A stretch of DNA of 64,000 nt from Cereibacter_A azotoformans (GCF_003050905.1 NZ_QAOT01000010.1); one strand, 5' to 3'. Positions 1 through 8,283 are shown, counted from the stretch's first letter. Notes: generated from the letters alone by a model not told the origin. Numbers and translations: made by a program.

Positions 1-101
1 TCGACGACGCGCACAAGGGCATCCTCGCTGATCCAATCCTCAAGCCGATCCGGAAACAGCACCGTCTGGCTGCGCTCGACGCCCTCGATGAAACCTGCCA
101 T
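1..101 (-). CDS. IS1182-type transposase, N-terminal fragment (runs off window)
   Basis: The minus strand reads from an ATG at 101 into the window edge, giving MAGFIEGVERSQTVLFPDRL followed by a D/E-rich stretch ending RVVD. This is the typical opening of IS1182-family DDE transposases of alphaproteobacteria. Only 33 codons are present, so integrity cannot be judged. A GTTTTCACACAGCC-like stretch around 140-160, just outside the start codon, may be the insertion sequence's terminal repeat, but its partner lies outside the window. The neighbouring genes are also mobile-element debris. Family recognition is by memory of the N-terminal motif. Confidence 0.72.
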   Translation of the reverse strand, partial: MAGFIEGVERSQTVLFPDRLEDWISEDALVRVV

Positions 102-161
102 CCTGAACCCCTCCGACCTCAGAAAGTCTACCACAGGTAGGGGTTTTCACACAGCCTCGGC

Positions 162-656
162 TCATTTCGGACGATCAGCCTCATAGTTGAATCGCAAGGC
201 GGGGGGATGGGTATCTTTGCGCTCGAACCCCAATGCCTCGTAGAACGCTTGGGCCTTGTGATTGTCTGGATGGGTGCCGACCGTCATGTAGCTGCACGAC
301 AAGGCGCGGGCCTTAATCTTGCTGGCCTCCACCAAGCTATGTCCGGCTCCGTGCCCCCGGAACGGGGCCTCGGTAAACAGATGATGCATGTCCATTCCAC
401 GCAATCCGAACTGGAGCCGGATCAGTCGGCAACGGGCGACATAGCCAACAAGTTCACCATCTGCTTCAGCGACAAGGACATACAGCCATGGATTCTCACC
501 CGAAATATCCCGGATAAGGTCGTTCGCCGTCAGTGTGGGTGTATCCCCGTGGTGATCCGCGAGCTTTACGGCCATCTCGACAATCCGCTCTGCATCGGGT
601 TGTCGAGCAAAGCGGACCAATCCGAATGTGCATGGTAGAGGTAAATGGCTTTTCAT
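162..656 (-). CDS. GNAT-family N-acetyltransferase
   Basis: A 164-residue GCN5-related acetyltransferase. Residues 15-60 form the first helix and strand region; LYVLVAEADGELVGYVA (58-74) is the beta2-beta4 core; FRGHGAG (99-105) is the R/QxxGxG/A acetyl-CoA pyrophosphate loop; and HKAQAFYEALGF (133-144) is the C-terminal motif with the usual FYE/LGF signature. The start MKSHLP at 656 is chosen because an AAGGAG ribosome-binding site lies six bases upstream; a longer reading from 725 lacks one. That binding site is buried in a perfect 9-bp inverted repeat (659-685). The gene sits between two transposase remnants, so it is probably cargo of the integrated element. Substrate unknown; small-molecule or aminoglycoside-like substrates are possible but not shown. 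Confidence 0.82.
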   Translation of the reverse strand: MKSHLPLPCTFGLVRFARQPDAERIVEMAVKLADHHGDTPTLTANDLIRDISGENPWLYVLVAEADGELVGYVARCRLIRLQFGLRGMDMHHLFTEAPFRGHGAGHSLVEASKIKARALSCSYMTVGTHPDNHKAQAFYEALGFERKDTHPPALRFNYEADRPK

Positions 657-658
657 TG

Positions 659-685
659 CTGGCTCCTTGTCGCCGCAGGAGCCAG
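659..685 (-). promoter_or_regulatory. Hairpin sequestering the GNAT ribosome-binding site
   Basis: On the minus strand CTGGCTCCT, a 9-base loop and AGGAGCCAG form a perfect 9-bp stem ending two bases before the ATG at 656. The AGGAG Shine-Dalgarno is wholly inside the stem. On the plus strand the same repeat is followed by TTTTCT, so it could also work as an intrinsic terminator for rightward transcription. Either role is inference; the repeat itself is seen directly. Confidence 0.55.
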
Positions 686-796
686 TTTTCTGCCACCATA
701 CGGCGGCAGCATGTTGATATCCCAACTTCGACGTCTAAAACGGCAAGTTATTGATTTTGTTGATCTGGCTGTGCCAGATTTGCCACAACGCGTCCG

Positions 797-1162
797 TCAG
801 ACGGGCTTTGGAAGACTGAGGGCAGAGAAGAGTTCGAGTTGCCGGGGCTCGGGACGAGAGACTCCTTCGAAAGTTCTGGGGCCGATATGGGTTCTGTGTT
901 TCTGGATGCGCGCCAGCAGATCGAGTGCGGTGCGGGGGCTCGCCGCATGGCCCTTCGCCTTCAGCCGCATGCGCATGACGCGGTAGAGGACGAGCGCCAG
1001 GAAGCAGATCAGCGCGTGGGCGCGGATGCGCTCGGGCAGCCGGTGGTGGACCGGGGCGATCTCGATATCGGACTTCAGCACCCGGAAGCCTCGCTCGATG
1101 TCGGCCAGCGCCTTGTAGCGCACGACCGCGTCAACTGGCGTCAGGTCGGGCGCATTGGTCAT
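797..1162 (-). pseudogene. IS1634/IS4-type transposase, C-terminal remnant
   Basis: Encodes about 121 residues containing ALADIERGFRVLKSDIEIAP and then an alpha-helical segment rich in Arg/Leu (ERIRAHALICFLALVLYRVMR). This is the C-terminal part of the DDE domain of IS1634/IS4-type transposases, including the catalytic Glu of the YREK-like helix (IERGFR). The catalytic Asp-containing N-terminal two thirds is missing: the reading frame enters at about 1162, exactly where a parB-like frame on the opposite strand begins. The C-terminal end looks natural. It is non-functional alone. The sharp junction suggests an IS-mediated adjacent deletion that removed both the transposase start and the parB start. 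Confidence 0.75.
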
Positions 1163-2861
1163 GGCCGAGAGCCTCGCCGTGGCGGGGCTCCTGCAGAACC
1201 TGATCGGCCATCTGACACCTCAGGGCGTCGAGATCGTCGGCGGCGGCACCCGGCTCCGCGCGCTGCAGCTCCTCGCGGCCGAGGGCTGGAGCCGGCATGA
1301 GGATCTCATTCCGATAGATCCGGTGCCGGTGAAGGTGACGGCCGACCTGCAGGAGGCGGTGGCCTGGGCGGGCACCGAGAACAGCGCGCGCTCGGCGCTG
1401 CACCCGGCCGACGAGGTCCGCGCCTATGCCGCGATGCGCGAACGCGGCGCGAGCCTGTCGCGGATCGCGCGCAGCTTTGCGCGCTCCGAGGCCCATGTCG
1501 AGCGGCGCCTGAAGCTCGCGGACCTGCCGGTTGAGGCGCTGGCGGCGCTGCGCGCGAACGAGATCTCGTTCGAGATGGCGAAGGCGCTGACGCTGGCGCC
1601 GAGCGGGGAGCGCTGCTTTGAGGTGCTGGAATCGGTGCGGGGGCGCGACGTGCGGCCCGAGCAGGTCCGGCGCGAGCTCACGCCCGGCACCGTGCCCTCG
1701 ACCGACCGGCGGGCGCTCTTCGTGGGGCTCGAGGCCTATCTGGCGGCCGGTGGAACCTCTCAGCGCGATCTCTTCGCCGACCGGACGCTGCTGGAGGACG
1801 AGGCGCTCCTCGACCGGCTCTTCGCCGAGAAGGGCGCGGCGGAGGCCGAGCGGATCCGCGCCGCCGAGGGCTGGGAATGGGCGACATGGGTGCCGGAGGA
1901 ATATGTGCCCTGGACCGCGACGCAGAAGCTGGTGCGGCTCCATGCCCGGTCGGGGAAGCTCTCGGAGGGAGAGGAAGCGGAGCTCGAGGCGCTCGAGGAG
2001 CGCGATGCCGAGGGTGATCTCGACGCGGCAGGCCGCGCGCGGCTCGCGGAGCTCGAGGCCCGGCGCGAGGGCGGCTTCACCGACGCGCAGCGCGCCTCCG
2101 CCGGGATCTTCGTCTATTGCAGCAGCCGGGACGGGCTCTCGGTAGAGCGCGCCTATCAGCAGCCGCGGGCGGTCCCGCGCGGCGCGTCCGAGGCGGCGCC
2201 CGACCTGCCGCAGTCGCTGATCGAGGATCTGCACCGGATCCGGCTCGGGGCGCTGCAGGCGCGGCTGATGGACCAGTCCGAGCTCATGCTCGACCTCTTG
2301 GCCTGGTCGCTCGGAGGGGGCATGCGCCCCTGGGCGCGCCCGCTCGCGATCTCGCCGACCGATCAGCCGATCGCGCCGGAGAAGTGGGAGGGCACGCGCT
2401 ACCCGCCGCGGCTCGCGGCGCGGCTCGAGCCGAACACGAGCCTCGGGCCGGACGGCACCCCGGCCGAGTTCGAGGCCTTCCGGGCGCAAGGCAAGAAACA
2501 CCGCAACCAGATCCTGACCGAGGCCCTCGCTCGAACGTTCTGCATCGAGAGCTCCGGCCTCTCCGCCGCGCTCGCGCGCCAGCTCGGAGTCGAGGTGCGG
2601 CGGATCTGGACACCGACCGCACAGGGCTTCCTCGGCCGCTGCAGCGCAGGCTATCTCGACCGGCTCTGGAGCGAGCTCGTGCCGGCGGCCGAAGCGGATC
2701 AGAGTTTCTAGAATCTGAAGAAGGGGGAGAAGGCCAAGCGGCTTGAGGCGCTTTTCGCCGACCCCGCCACCCGTGAGGCCCTGGGCCTCAGCCGCGAGGA
2801 CTGCGCGAAGATCGACGCCTGGGTGCCGGCCGAGCTCGACTGGCCGGAGGTGACGGGATGA
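1155..2861 (+). pseudogene. ParB/RepB-family partition protein, truncated and interrupted by TAG
   Basis: Reading from 1155, the protein has a partial ParB N-terminal nuclease-like domain (VAGLLQNL at 9-16; VEIVGGGTRLRAL at 25-37), a helix-turn-helix (about 97-120, LSRIARSFARSEAHVERRLK) and a long plasmid-type C-terminal region. The domain normally starts 50-100 residues earlier, so the N-terminus is lost at the junction with the transposase remnant near 1162. An in-frame TAG at 2709-2711 interrupts the frame, but coding continues for 49 codons to a TGA at 2859-2861 (NLKKGEKAKRLEALFADP...), which is also protein-like. Two independent lesions argue for a pseudogene. Large ParB proteins of this kind are usual on Rhodobacterales plasmids and conjugative elements, so this marks the element's origin. 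Confidence 0.75.
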
Positions 2862-3133
2862 GCGGTTTATACAAGGCCGCAGTCCTGCGGCGGCGGGCGA
2901 GGGGGGGGCCGATGAGCGCGCCGTTTCGCCACGAAGATCCGGTGCTCGATTTCGTGCGCACCTTGGCCCGCAGCTACGCCGCGCGGCATCATGCAGAGGG
3001 ACAGGAGAGAGAATCAGGATGCATGGCAGGCGCGCCGCAATCTACGCCCGCTACTCGACGGAGCTCCAGGACGGACGATCGATTGACGATCAGGTGGCGC
3101 TCTGCCGCGAGCACGCCGCGCGGAGCGGGCTGA
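2858..3133 (+). CDS. Hypothetical small protein upstream of the recombinase
   Basis: An ORF of 91 codons whose ATG overlaps the parB-frame TGA in an ATGA arrangement; an internal ATG at 2912 (MSAPFRHEDPVLDFVRTLAR) is an equally likely start. The first part after that ATG looks protein-like, predicted helical with alternating charged and hydrophobic residues, whereas the last 38 codons overlap the recombinase gene in another frame and are Arg/Ser/Thr-rich, like shadow translation. Small genes overlapping the start of serine recombinases do occur on mobile elements. No domain is recognised. The coding call is tentative. Confidence 0.35.
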   Translation: MSGLYKAAVLRRRARGGPMSAPFRHEDPVLDFVRTLARSYAARHHAEGQERESGCMAGAPQSTPATRRSSRTDDRLTIRWRSAASTPRGAG

Positions 3134-4638
3134 CGGTCGTCGCGACCTATGACGACCGCGCGAAGACCTCAGCGAGCATCTTCGGCCGCGACGGCCTCGC
3201 GCGCATGATGGAGCAGGCGCGGGCCCGCCAGTTCGACGTCGTGATCGTGGAGGCGCTCGATCGGCTGAGCCGCGACCAGGAGGATCTGGCGCATATCCAC
3301 AAGCGGCTGAGCTTCGCCCGGATCGACATCCTGACGGTGCATGAGGGTGTCGCGGATTCGGTGTCGGTGGGCCTGCGGGGGCTCATGGGGACGATGTTCC
3401 TCGAGGCGCTGAAGGCCAAGACGCGCCGGGGCCTCGCCGGCGTGATCCGCGACGGCCGCCACGCGGGTGGGCAGACCTACGGCTATCGCGGCGTCCCGGG
3501 CGAGCCGGGAAAGCGCGAGATCGTGGCGCACGAGGCCGAGATCATCCGGGAGATCTTCGCGGCCTATGTGGAGGGGAAGAGCCCGCGCACCATTGCGGGC
3601 GAGCTGAATGCGCGGGGGATCGCCGCCCCGCGCGGGCCGAAGTGGAACGCCTCGACGCTGAACGGCAACCCGCAGCGCGGCTACGGCATCCTGCGCAACC
3701 CGATGTATGACGGCCGTCTGGTCTGGAACCGCGTCACCATGGTGCGCGATCCGGACACCGGGCGGCGCGTGAACCGCGAGAATCCGCTGGATGCCCGGCA
3801 GGAGGTCGAGGCCGAGCATCTGCGCATTGTCCCGCGCCCCCTTTTTGAAGCTGCCGTCCGGCGCCACGCGCAGCAGGCCGAGGCGGTGCGGACGGGCAAG
3901 CTCACCAAGGCGCCGCCCCGGCCTTTCTCAGGCCTGATCCGGTGCGCCTGCTGCGGAGGCGGCATGAGCATCCACGACCGTTGCGGCGAGGCGATCCGGA
4001 TCCGGTGCAGCACGGCGAACGAGAGCGGGAGCTGCGAGAACAAGGCGCGCTATCGGCTCGAGAAGATCGAGGAGGCGATCTTCCATCGCCTTCGGGCGCA
4101 GCTCGACCGCCCGGACTATCTGAAGGAGTTCGTCCGGGTCTATGCCGAAGAGCGCCGTCGCCTGACGGAGACGGCGCGCCGCGACCGGGCACGGCTGGAG
4201 AGGGCCGCGGCGGACAGCCGGGCCCGCTACATGCGGCTGGTGGACATGATGGCGCGCGGTCTGATCGAGGGCGAGGAAGCCGACGCCCAGGTGCTGCAGG
4301 CCAAGCAGGCCGCAGAAATCGCGCGGAGCGAGCTCGAGATCGCCTCGAGCGAGGACAATGTGGTGGAGCTGCACCCGCAGGCGACGGCCGCCTATACCCG
4401 CGCCATTGCCGATCTTTCGGCCGCGCTGCAGCGGGGCGACGGCACGTTCGACGCGACCTCGGTCGAGGCCCTGCGCCGGATCATCACCGAGATCACTGTC
4501 CATCCCAAGGATGAGACCGGCGACGTCCTGGTCGAGGTCCGCGGCAACATGGAGCGGCTGCTTGGGATCGACCAACAGATTGTGGGGGGTCCGATGGTGG
4601 CGAGGGGGGGACTTGAACCCCCGACCCCACGATTATGA
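3019..4638 (+). CDS. Large serine recombinase / integrase
   Basis: A 539-residue site-specific recombinase. The resolvase catalytic domain covers about 5-150, with nucleophile Ser13 in YARYSTE and the conserved EALDRLSRDQEDL (78-90). The 'recombinase' DNA-binding domain is about 165-280 (GRLVWNR at 232-238). A zinc-ribbon domain carries Cys309, 311, 312, 322, 330 and 339, and a charged coiled coil covers about 365-440. Start ATG is preceded by GGAGAGAATCAGG. The last 14 codons (MVARGGLEPPTPRL) are antisense to the 3' half of the tRNA-Met gene and the TGA lies in its anticodon loop, so the natural C-terminus may have been exchanged at integration. It likely catalysed entry of the element into the tRNA locus. 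Confidence 0.9.
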   Translation: MHGRRAAIYARYSTELQDGRSIDDQVALCREHAARSGLTVVATYDDRAKTSASIFGRDGLARMMEQARARQFDVVIVEALDRLSRDQEDLAHIHKRLSFARIDILTVHEGVADSVSVGLRGLMGTMFLEALKAKTRRGLAGVIRDGRHAGGQTYGYRGVPGEPGKREIVAHEAEIIREIFAAYVEGKSPRTIAGELNARGIAAPRGPKWNASTLNGNPQRGYGILRNPMYDGRLVWNRVTMVRDPDTGRRVNRENPLDARQEVEAEHLRIVPRPLFEAAVRRHAQQAEAVRTGKLTKAPPRPFSGLIRCACCGGGMSIHDRCGEAIRIRCSTANESGSCENKARYRLEKIEEAIFHRLRAQLDRPDYLKEFVRVYAEERRRLTETARRDRARLERAAADSRARYMRLVDMMARGLIEGEEADAQVLQAKQAAEIARSELEIASSEDNVVELHPQATAAYTRAIADLSAALQRGDGTFDATSVEALRRIITEITVHPKDETGDVLVEVRGNMERLLGIDQQIVGGPMVARGGLEPPTPRL

Positions 4639-4640
4639 GT
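4595..4640. other. Putative integration (att) site at the tRNA 3' half
   Basis: The 3' half of the tRNA gene abuts and overlaps the recombinase gene, and mobile-element debris lies only on that side. Integrated elements normally duplicate this tRNA segment at their far end; that copy would lie left of position 1 and cannot be seen. Inferred from geometry only. Confidence 0.4.
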
Positions 4641-4671
4641 CGTGTGCTCTAACCAGCTGAGCTACCTCGCC
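4595..4671 (-). tRNA. tRNA-Met (CAU), elongator type
   Basis: The minus strand folds into a full cloverleaf: acceptor stem GGCGAGG/CCTCGCC, D-arm GCTC-AGCTGGTTA-GAGC, anticodon stem CACGA/TCGTG around loop CTCATAA (anticodon CAT at 4637-4635), T-arm GGGGG-TTCAAGT-CCCCC, and an encoded ACCA end at 4598-4595. The layout matches elongator tRNA-Met. A CAU anticodon could also be tRNA-Ile modified by TilS, but the acceptor and D-arm look like tRNA-Met. Its 3' end faces the recombinase gene, the usual geometry of a tRNA-integrated island. Confidence 0.93.
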
Positions 4672-5175
4672 GTCGGTGGACGCTGCACTAGGGGATGCGT
4701 CCGGGCGCGTCAAGGCCAAAAGCTCCGGCCGCCACTTGAATGAAGATGCCAGTTCTTTCGTCCCGGCATCTGGCAAGTGGCACGACGCGTTCAGGTCCTG
4801 ACGCTTGACCTGCCACCTCCGATGACACGCTTCCCGCGTCGCGGGCCACTGTCGCGGCCAATCGGCGCGGGACCGGGCACAACGGCGATACGTCCGCGGC
4901 CCGAGGTGTCGTTCGAAGAACTCCGCCATGAGGGCGGTGACATCCCTGCCGGCGCCTTGGACGAACCTGCGTTTGGCAGAGCCAGTTCCAGCTTGTGCAT
5001 CCCGAGGCGACGGAGGCGGATAACCTCCGCCAGGGGGCCCCGTCGCGTCGCCGGTGCCATCGTGCGCGCTGCAGGCGGGGGGTGCGTCAAGCTGACCTAC
5101 ATGAAAACCTGACAAAAACACTTATAAGCCGCGGGAGAGAAGTCGGGCAGCCGCAGGACGGCGGAAAAGAGTCAA
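4672..5175. other. Intergenic region between tRNA-Met and feoA
   Basis: About 500 bases without a convincing gene: candidate frames on both strands have poor composition and no start signals. A 7-bp inverted repeat AGATGCC/GGCATCT lies near 4745-4773. The last 80 bases before feoA are AT-richer (ACAAAAACACTTATAAGC) and should hold the feo promoter. I see no convincing Fur, Irr, RirA or FNR box. Confidence 0.5.
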
Positions 5176-5418
5176 ATGCAAGCAGGACAGATGCCGCTGG
5201 CGATGGTGCCCGAAGGGCGGCGGGTGACGGTGAAGGCCCTGATCGGAGGCTGCGAGGTGCGCCGTCGGATGGCCGATCTGGGAATCATTCCGGGCTGCGA
5301 GCTGGGGGTGGTGCGGTGCGGCCAGTGCGGACCCGTCGTCGTGACGGTCGGCGATACGCGGCTGGCGGTTGGGCAGGAGGTGTCGCGAAAGATCTTCGTG
5401 ATGCAGGTGCAGGCGTGA
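5176..5418 (+). CDS. feoA: FeoA domain protein (first copy)
   Basis: An 80-residue cytosolic SH3-like FeoA protein, accessory to the FeoB ferrous iron channel. It shows the family pattern: a short N-terminal strand, VKALIGGCEVRRRMADLGIIPG (the 'G...RRL..LG..PG' core) and a final strand motif around VTVGDTRLAVGQEV. Two cysteines in RCGQCG (47-51) are unusual for FeoA. The start ATG is preceded by GGAAAAGAG. It opens the operon feoA-feoA-feoB-feoC. A single 75-85 residue domain is the normal family length. Confidence 0.9.
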   Translation: MQAGQMPLAMVPEGRRVTVKALIGGCEVRRRMADLGIIPGCELGVVRCGQCGPVVVTVGDTRLAVGQEVSRKIFVMQVQA

Positions 5419-5435
5419 AGGGTGTGAATGTGAGC

Positions 5436-5669
5436 ATGAAGCTGCGTGACATGGTGGCAGGGGCCGCAGGACGGGTGTCCGGCTATGCCGAGGGCGGCGC
5501 GGCCTACCGGCGCAAGCTGCTGTCGATGGGCCTGACGCCCGGAACCGCGTTCCGCATGGTCCGCGCCGCGCCGCTGGGCGATCCGGTCGAGATCGAACTG
5601 CGCGGCTTTCGGCTTTCGCTGCGCAAGGCCGAGGCCGAGGCGCTTCTGGTCGAGGAGGTCCGCCCGTGA
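5436..5669 (+). CDS. feoA: FeoA domain protein (second copy)
   Basis: A 77-residue second FeoA with the same core, YRRKLLSMGLTPGTAFRMVR followed by GDPVEIELRGFRLSLRKAEAEAL. The start MKLRDM at 5436 is preferred; GTG codons at 5430 and 5415 are alternatives, the latter overlapping the first feoA stop. The stop overlaps the feoB start by 4 bases (GTGA), indicating translational coupling. The two copies are clearly diverged, the second lacking the cysteine pair, so they may have separate roles at FeoB. Confidence 0.9.
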   Translation: MKLRDMVAGAAGRVSGYAEGGAAYRRKLLSMGLTPGTAFRMVRAAPLGDPVEIELRGFRLSLRKAEAEALLVEEVRP

Positions 5670-7996
5670 CGGAACGCACCGTAGCCCTGCTCGGCAATCC
5701 CAACTGCGGCAAGACCACGCTCTTCAACGCGCTCACCGGGACGCGCCAGATGGTCGGCAACTGGCCCGGCGTCACCGTCGAGAAGAAGGAGGGGCTGGTC
5801 CGCATCGGCAGCCACACCTGGACGGTGGTGGATCTGCCCGGCACCTACTCACTGGGGTCGGGCCATTCCGTCTCAACCGACGAGCGCATCGCGCGGGACT
5901 TCGCCCTGTCGGGCGAGGCGCAGCTTGTGGTCAACATCATCGATGCCTCGAACCTCGAGCGGAACCTTTATCTCACGGTGCAGCTGATCGAGATGGGCGT
6001 GCCGCTCATCCTCGCGCTGAACATGACCGACATCGCGAAGGCCGAGGGCATCACCATCGACATTCCCGCCCTTTCGGAGCGGCTCGGCTGCCCGGTGGTG
6101 CCGATCGTCGCCTCGAGGGGTGGGGGGATCGAGGATCTGAAGGCCACGGTGGCGCGTGTTGCCGACACGGGCACGGCCACCCATGCGCCCATCGCCTATG
6201 TCGAGGAGATCGAGGCCGCGGTCCAGGAGCTGGTGCCGCATCTCGAGGCGGCCGGGGGCCTGCGCGCGCAGCGCTGGCTGGCGCTGGAACTGCTCGAGGG
6301 CGACAACAGGCTCGTGGCGCGCTTTCCCGCCCTCGGCTCCCGCGTGGATGAGCTTCGGGCGCGGATTGAGGCGGATCTCGGCTGCGACGCCGACACGATG
6401 ATCGCGAGCGGCCGATACGAGGCCGTGGCCGCCCTGACCGAGGGCGTCGTGCGGCGCGCGGGACTGGTCGGCCGGTCGCTCTCGGACCGGATCGACCGCG
6501 TCGTGCTGAACCGTCTGCTGGGCATCCCGATCTTCCTCTTCGTGATGTATCTGATGTTCATGTTCACGATCAACGTGGGCAGCGCCTTCATCGACTTCTT
6601 CGACATCGCGGCGGCGACGATCTTCGTGGATGGGGTGGCGCATCTGCTGGGGCAGGCGGGCAGCCCCGAGTGGCTGACGACGGTGCTGGCCTCGGGGGTG
6701 GGCGGCGGCATCCAGACGGTGGCGACCTTCATCCCCATCATCGCCTGCCTGTTCCTCTTCCTCTCGGCGCTGGAGGATTCGGGCTACATGGCGCGGGCCG
6801 CCTTCGTGATGGACCGGTTCATGCGGCTGATCGGCCTGCCGGGAAAGAGCTTCGTGCCGCTGATCGTGGGTTTTGGCTGCAACGTGCCTGCCGTGATGGC
6901 CAGCCGCACGCTCGAGGCCGAGCGCGACCGGACGATGACCATCGCCATGACCCCCTTCATGTCCTGCGGGGCGCGGCTGCCGGTCTATGCCCTGTTTGCC
7001 GCGGCCTTCTTCCCCACCAACGGGCAGAACCTTGTCTTCGCGCTCTATCTGATCGGGATTCTGGCCGCCGTTTTCACGGGCTTCGTGCTGAAGCACACGC
7101 TGCTGCCGGGGCAGACCTCGCCTTTCGTGATGGAGCTGCCGCCTTACCATCTGCCCACGCTTCGGACGGTGCTGATCCGCACATGGGACCGGCTGAAGGC
7201 CTTCGTGATCCGTGCGGGCCGAGTTCTGGTGCCCGTGGTGGCGGTGATCGCCGTCCTGAACTCGTGGGGCCGCGACGGAAGCTTTGGGAACGAGGACACC
7301 GAGAGTTCGGTTCTGGCCGGCATCGGTCAGGCCATCGTTCCGGTCTTCGAGCCGATGGGCATCCGCGAGGAAAACTGGCCCGCCACGGTCGGCGTCTTCA
7401 CCGGCCTGCTGGCCAAGGAGGCGGTGGTCGGCACGCTGAACGCGCTCTATTCCGGTCTGGCCGAGGCGTCGGCCGCCGGTGCGGACGATCCCGGCATGGG
7501 CGATGAGGCACCTTCCTACGATCTCGCGGCCGGCCTTTCCGAGGCCTGGGGCACGATCGGCGAGAATCTGTCGGGGATCGCGGACAGCGTGGCCGACCCG
7601 CTCGGTCTCTCGGTGGGGGAGATTGCGGAAATCGACGCCGCAGCCGAGGAGCAGGGCGTCGAGGCCGGGACGTTCGGCGCCATGCGCGCGCTCTTCGACG
7701 GCCAGGTGGGAGCCTTCGCCTATCTGCTGATGGTGCTGCTCTATGTGCCCTGCACCGCGGCGATCTCGGCCATCTGGCGCGAGGCGGGGGCCCGCTGGAC
7801 CGCCTTCGTCAGCGGCTGGACGCTGCTGATGGGCTGGGGCTCGGCCGTGCTCTTCTATCAGGCGGCGACACTGGCGCGGCATCCGGTCTCGTCGGGCCTG
7901 TGGATCGCGGGGATCCTGGGTGTCTTCGGGCTCACCATCCTGGTCCTGCGCCGTCTCGGCCGCCAGGGTGGGCCGAACGTCCCGGCCGTGGTCTGA
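5666..7996 (+). CDS. feoB: Ferrous iron transporter FeoB
   Basis: A 776-residue inner-membrane Fe(II) transporter. The N-terminal G-domain has G1 GNPNCGKT (10-17), G3 DLPG (56-59) and G4 NMTD (119-122). A GDI-like helical linker follows to about 270, then two Gate/Nucleoside-recognition membrane halves, including GFGCNVPA and the SCGARLPVY motif with the conserved membrane cysteine. GTG start overlaps the second feoA stop. The length is normal for alphaproteobacterial FeoB. Downstream is feoC. The transporter works under low oxygen, which fits the adjacent high-affinity quinol oxidase. Confidence 0.97.
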   Translation: MTERTVALLGNPNCGKTTLFNALTGTRQMVGNWPGVTVEKKEGLVRIGSHTWTVVDLPGTYSLGSGHSVSTDERIARDFALSGEAQLVVNIIDASNLERNLYLTVQLIEMGVPLILALNMTDIAKAEGITIDIPALSERLGCPVVPIVASRGGGIEDLKATVARVADTGTATHAPIAYVEEIEAAVQELVPHLEAAGGLRAQRWLALELLEGDNRLVARFPALGSRVDELRARIEADLGCDADTMIASGRYEAVAALTEGVVRRAGLVGRSLSDRIDRVVLNRLLGIPIFLFVMYLMFMFTINVGSAFIDFFDIAAATIFVDGVAHLLGQAGSPEWLTTVLASGVGGGIQTVATFIPIIACLFLFLSALEDSGYMARAAFVMDRFMRLIGLPGKSFVPLIVGFGCNVPAVMASRTLEAERDRTMTIAMTPFMSCGARLPVYALFAAAFFPTNGQNLVFALYLIGILAAVFTGFVLKHTLLPGQTSPFVMELPPYHLPTLRTVLIRTWDRLKAFVIRAGRVLVPVVAVIAVLNSWGRDGSFGNEDTESSVLAGIGQAIVPVFEPMGIREENWPATVGVFTGLLAKEAVVGTLNALYSGLAEASAAGADDPGMGDEAPSYDLAAGLSEAWGTIGENLSGIADSVADPLGLSVGEIAEIDAAAEEQGVEAGTFGAMRALFDGQVGAFAYLLMVLLYVPCTAAISAIWREAGARWTAFVSGWTLLMGWGSAVLFYQAATLARHPVSSGLWIAGILGVFGLTILVLRRLGRQGGPNVPAVV

Positions 7997-8009
7997 GGGG
8001 GAGGCACAG

Positions 8010-8243
8010 ATGCTGCTGGACATCCGCAGGCTCGTGCAGGAGCGGGGGCGCGTTACGCTGACCGACCTCGCGCTCCATTTCGGGCGTGACCCCGAGGCGA
8101 TGCGGGGAATGCTCGACCACTGGATCGCCAAGGGCCTCGTGCGCCGGACGGTGGATCCGGGCTGCGCCTCGTCGGGCTGCGGCGGCTGCAGCGCGGCCCG
8201 GAGCGTCGAGATCTTCGAGTGGGTCAGGCCCGGTTCCGTCTAG
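8010..8243 (+). CDS. feoC: FeoC-like winged-helix protein with cysteine cluster
   Basis: A 77-residue protein starting 13 bases after feoB behind GGGGGAGGC. Residues 1-48 form a winged helix (RLVQERGRVTLTDLALHF...RGMLDHWIAKGLVRR), and the wing carries Cys52, Cys57 and Cys60 (C-x4-C-x2-C), the FeoC iron-sulfur-type motif. FeoC proteins protect or regulate FeoB. A fourth ligand is not visible within the motif. It ends the operon just before a strong stem-loop. Confidence 0.88.
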   Translation: MLLDIRRLVQERGRVTLTDLALHFGRDPEAMRGMLDHWIAKGLVRRTVDPGCASSGCGGCSAARSVEIFEWVRPGSV

Positions 8244-8283
8244 CACGGGGCCGGTGGCGATCCGCGGCAGGCCCCGGCGTCGC

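Noticed and set aside
1131..2501. A 456-codon minus-strand frame over the parB-like gene
   Set aside because: No protein-like features; the plus strand carries ParB motifs.
4633..5121. A minus-strand frame of 162 codons reading into the tRNA
   Set aside because: It ends in the tRNA-derived segment and has no family or start signals; the tRNA cloverleaf explains the sequence.
5095..5130. An FNR box before feoA (GTCAAGCTGACC)
   Set aside because: It does not fit TTGAT-N4-ATCAA in either half.
5873..8131. A 752-codon open frame antisense to feoB
   Set aside because: Composition is that of an antisense shadow (Arg, His, Asp and Gln excess), and feoB on the other strand has all family motifs.
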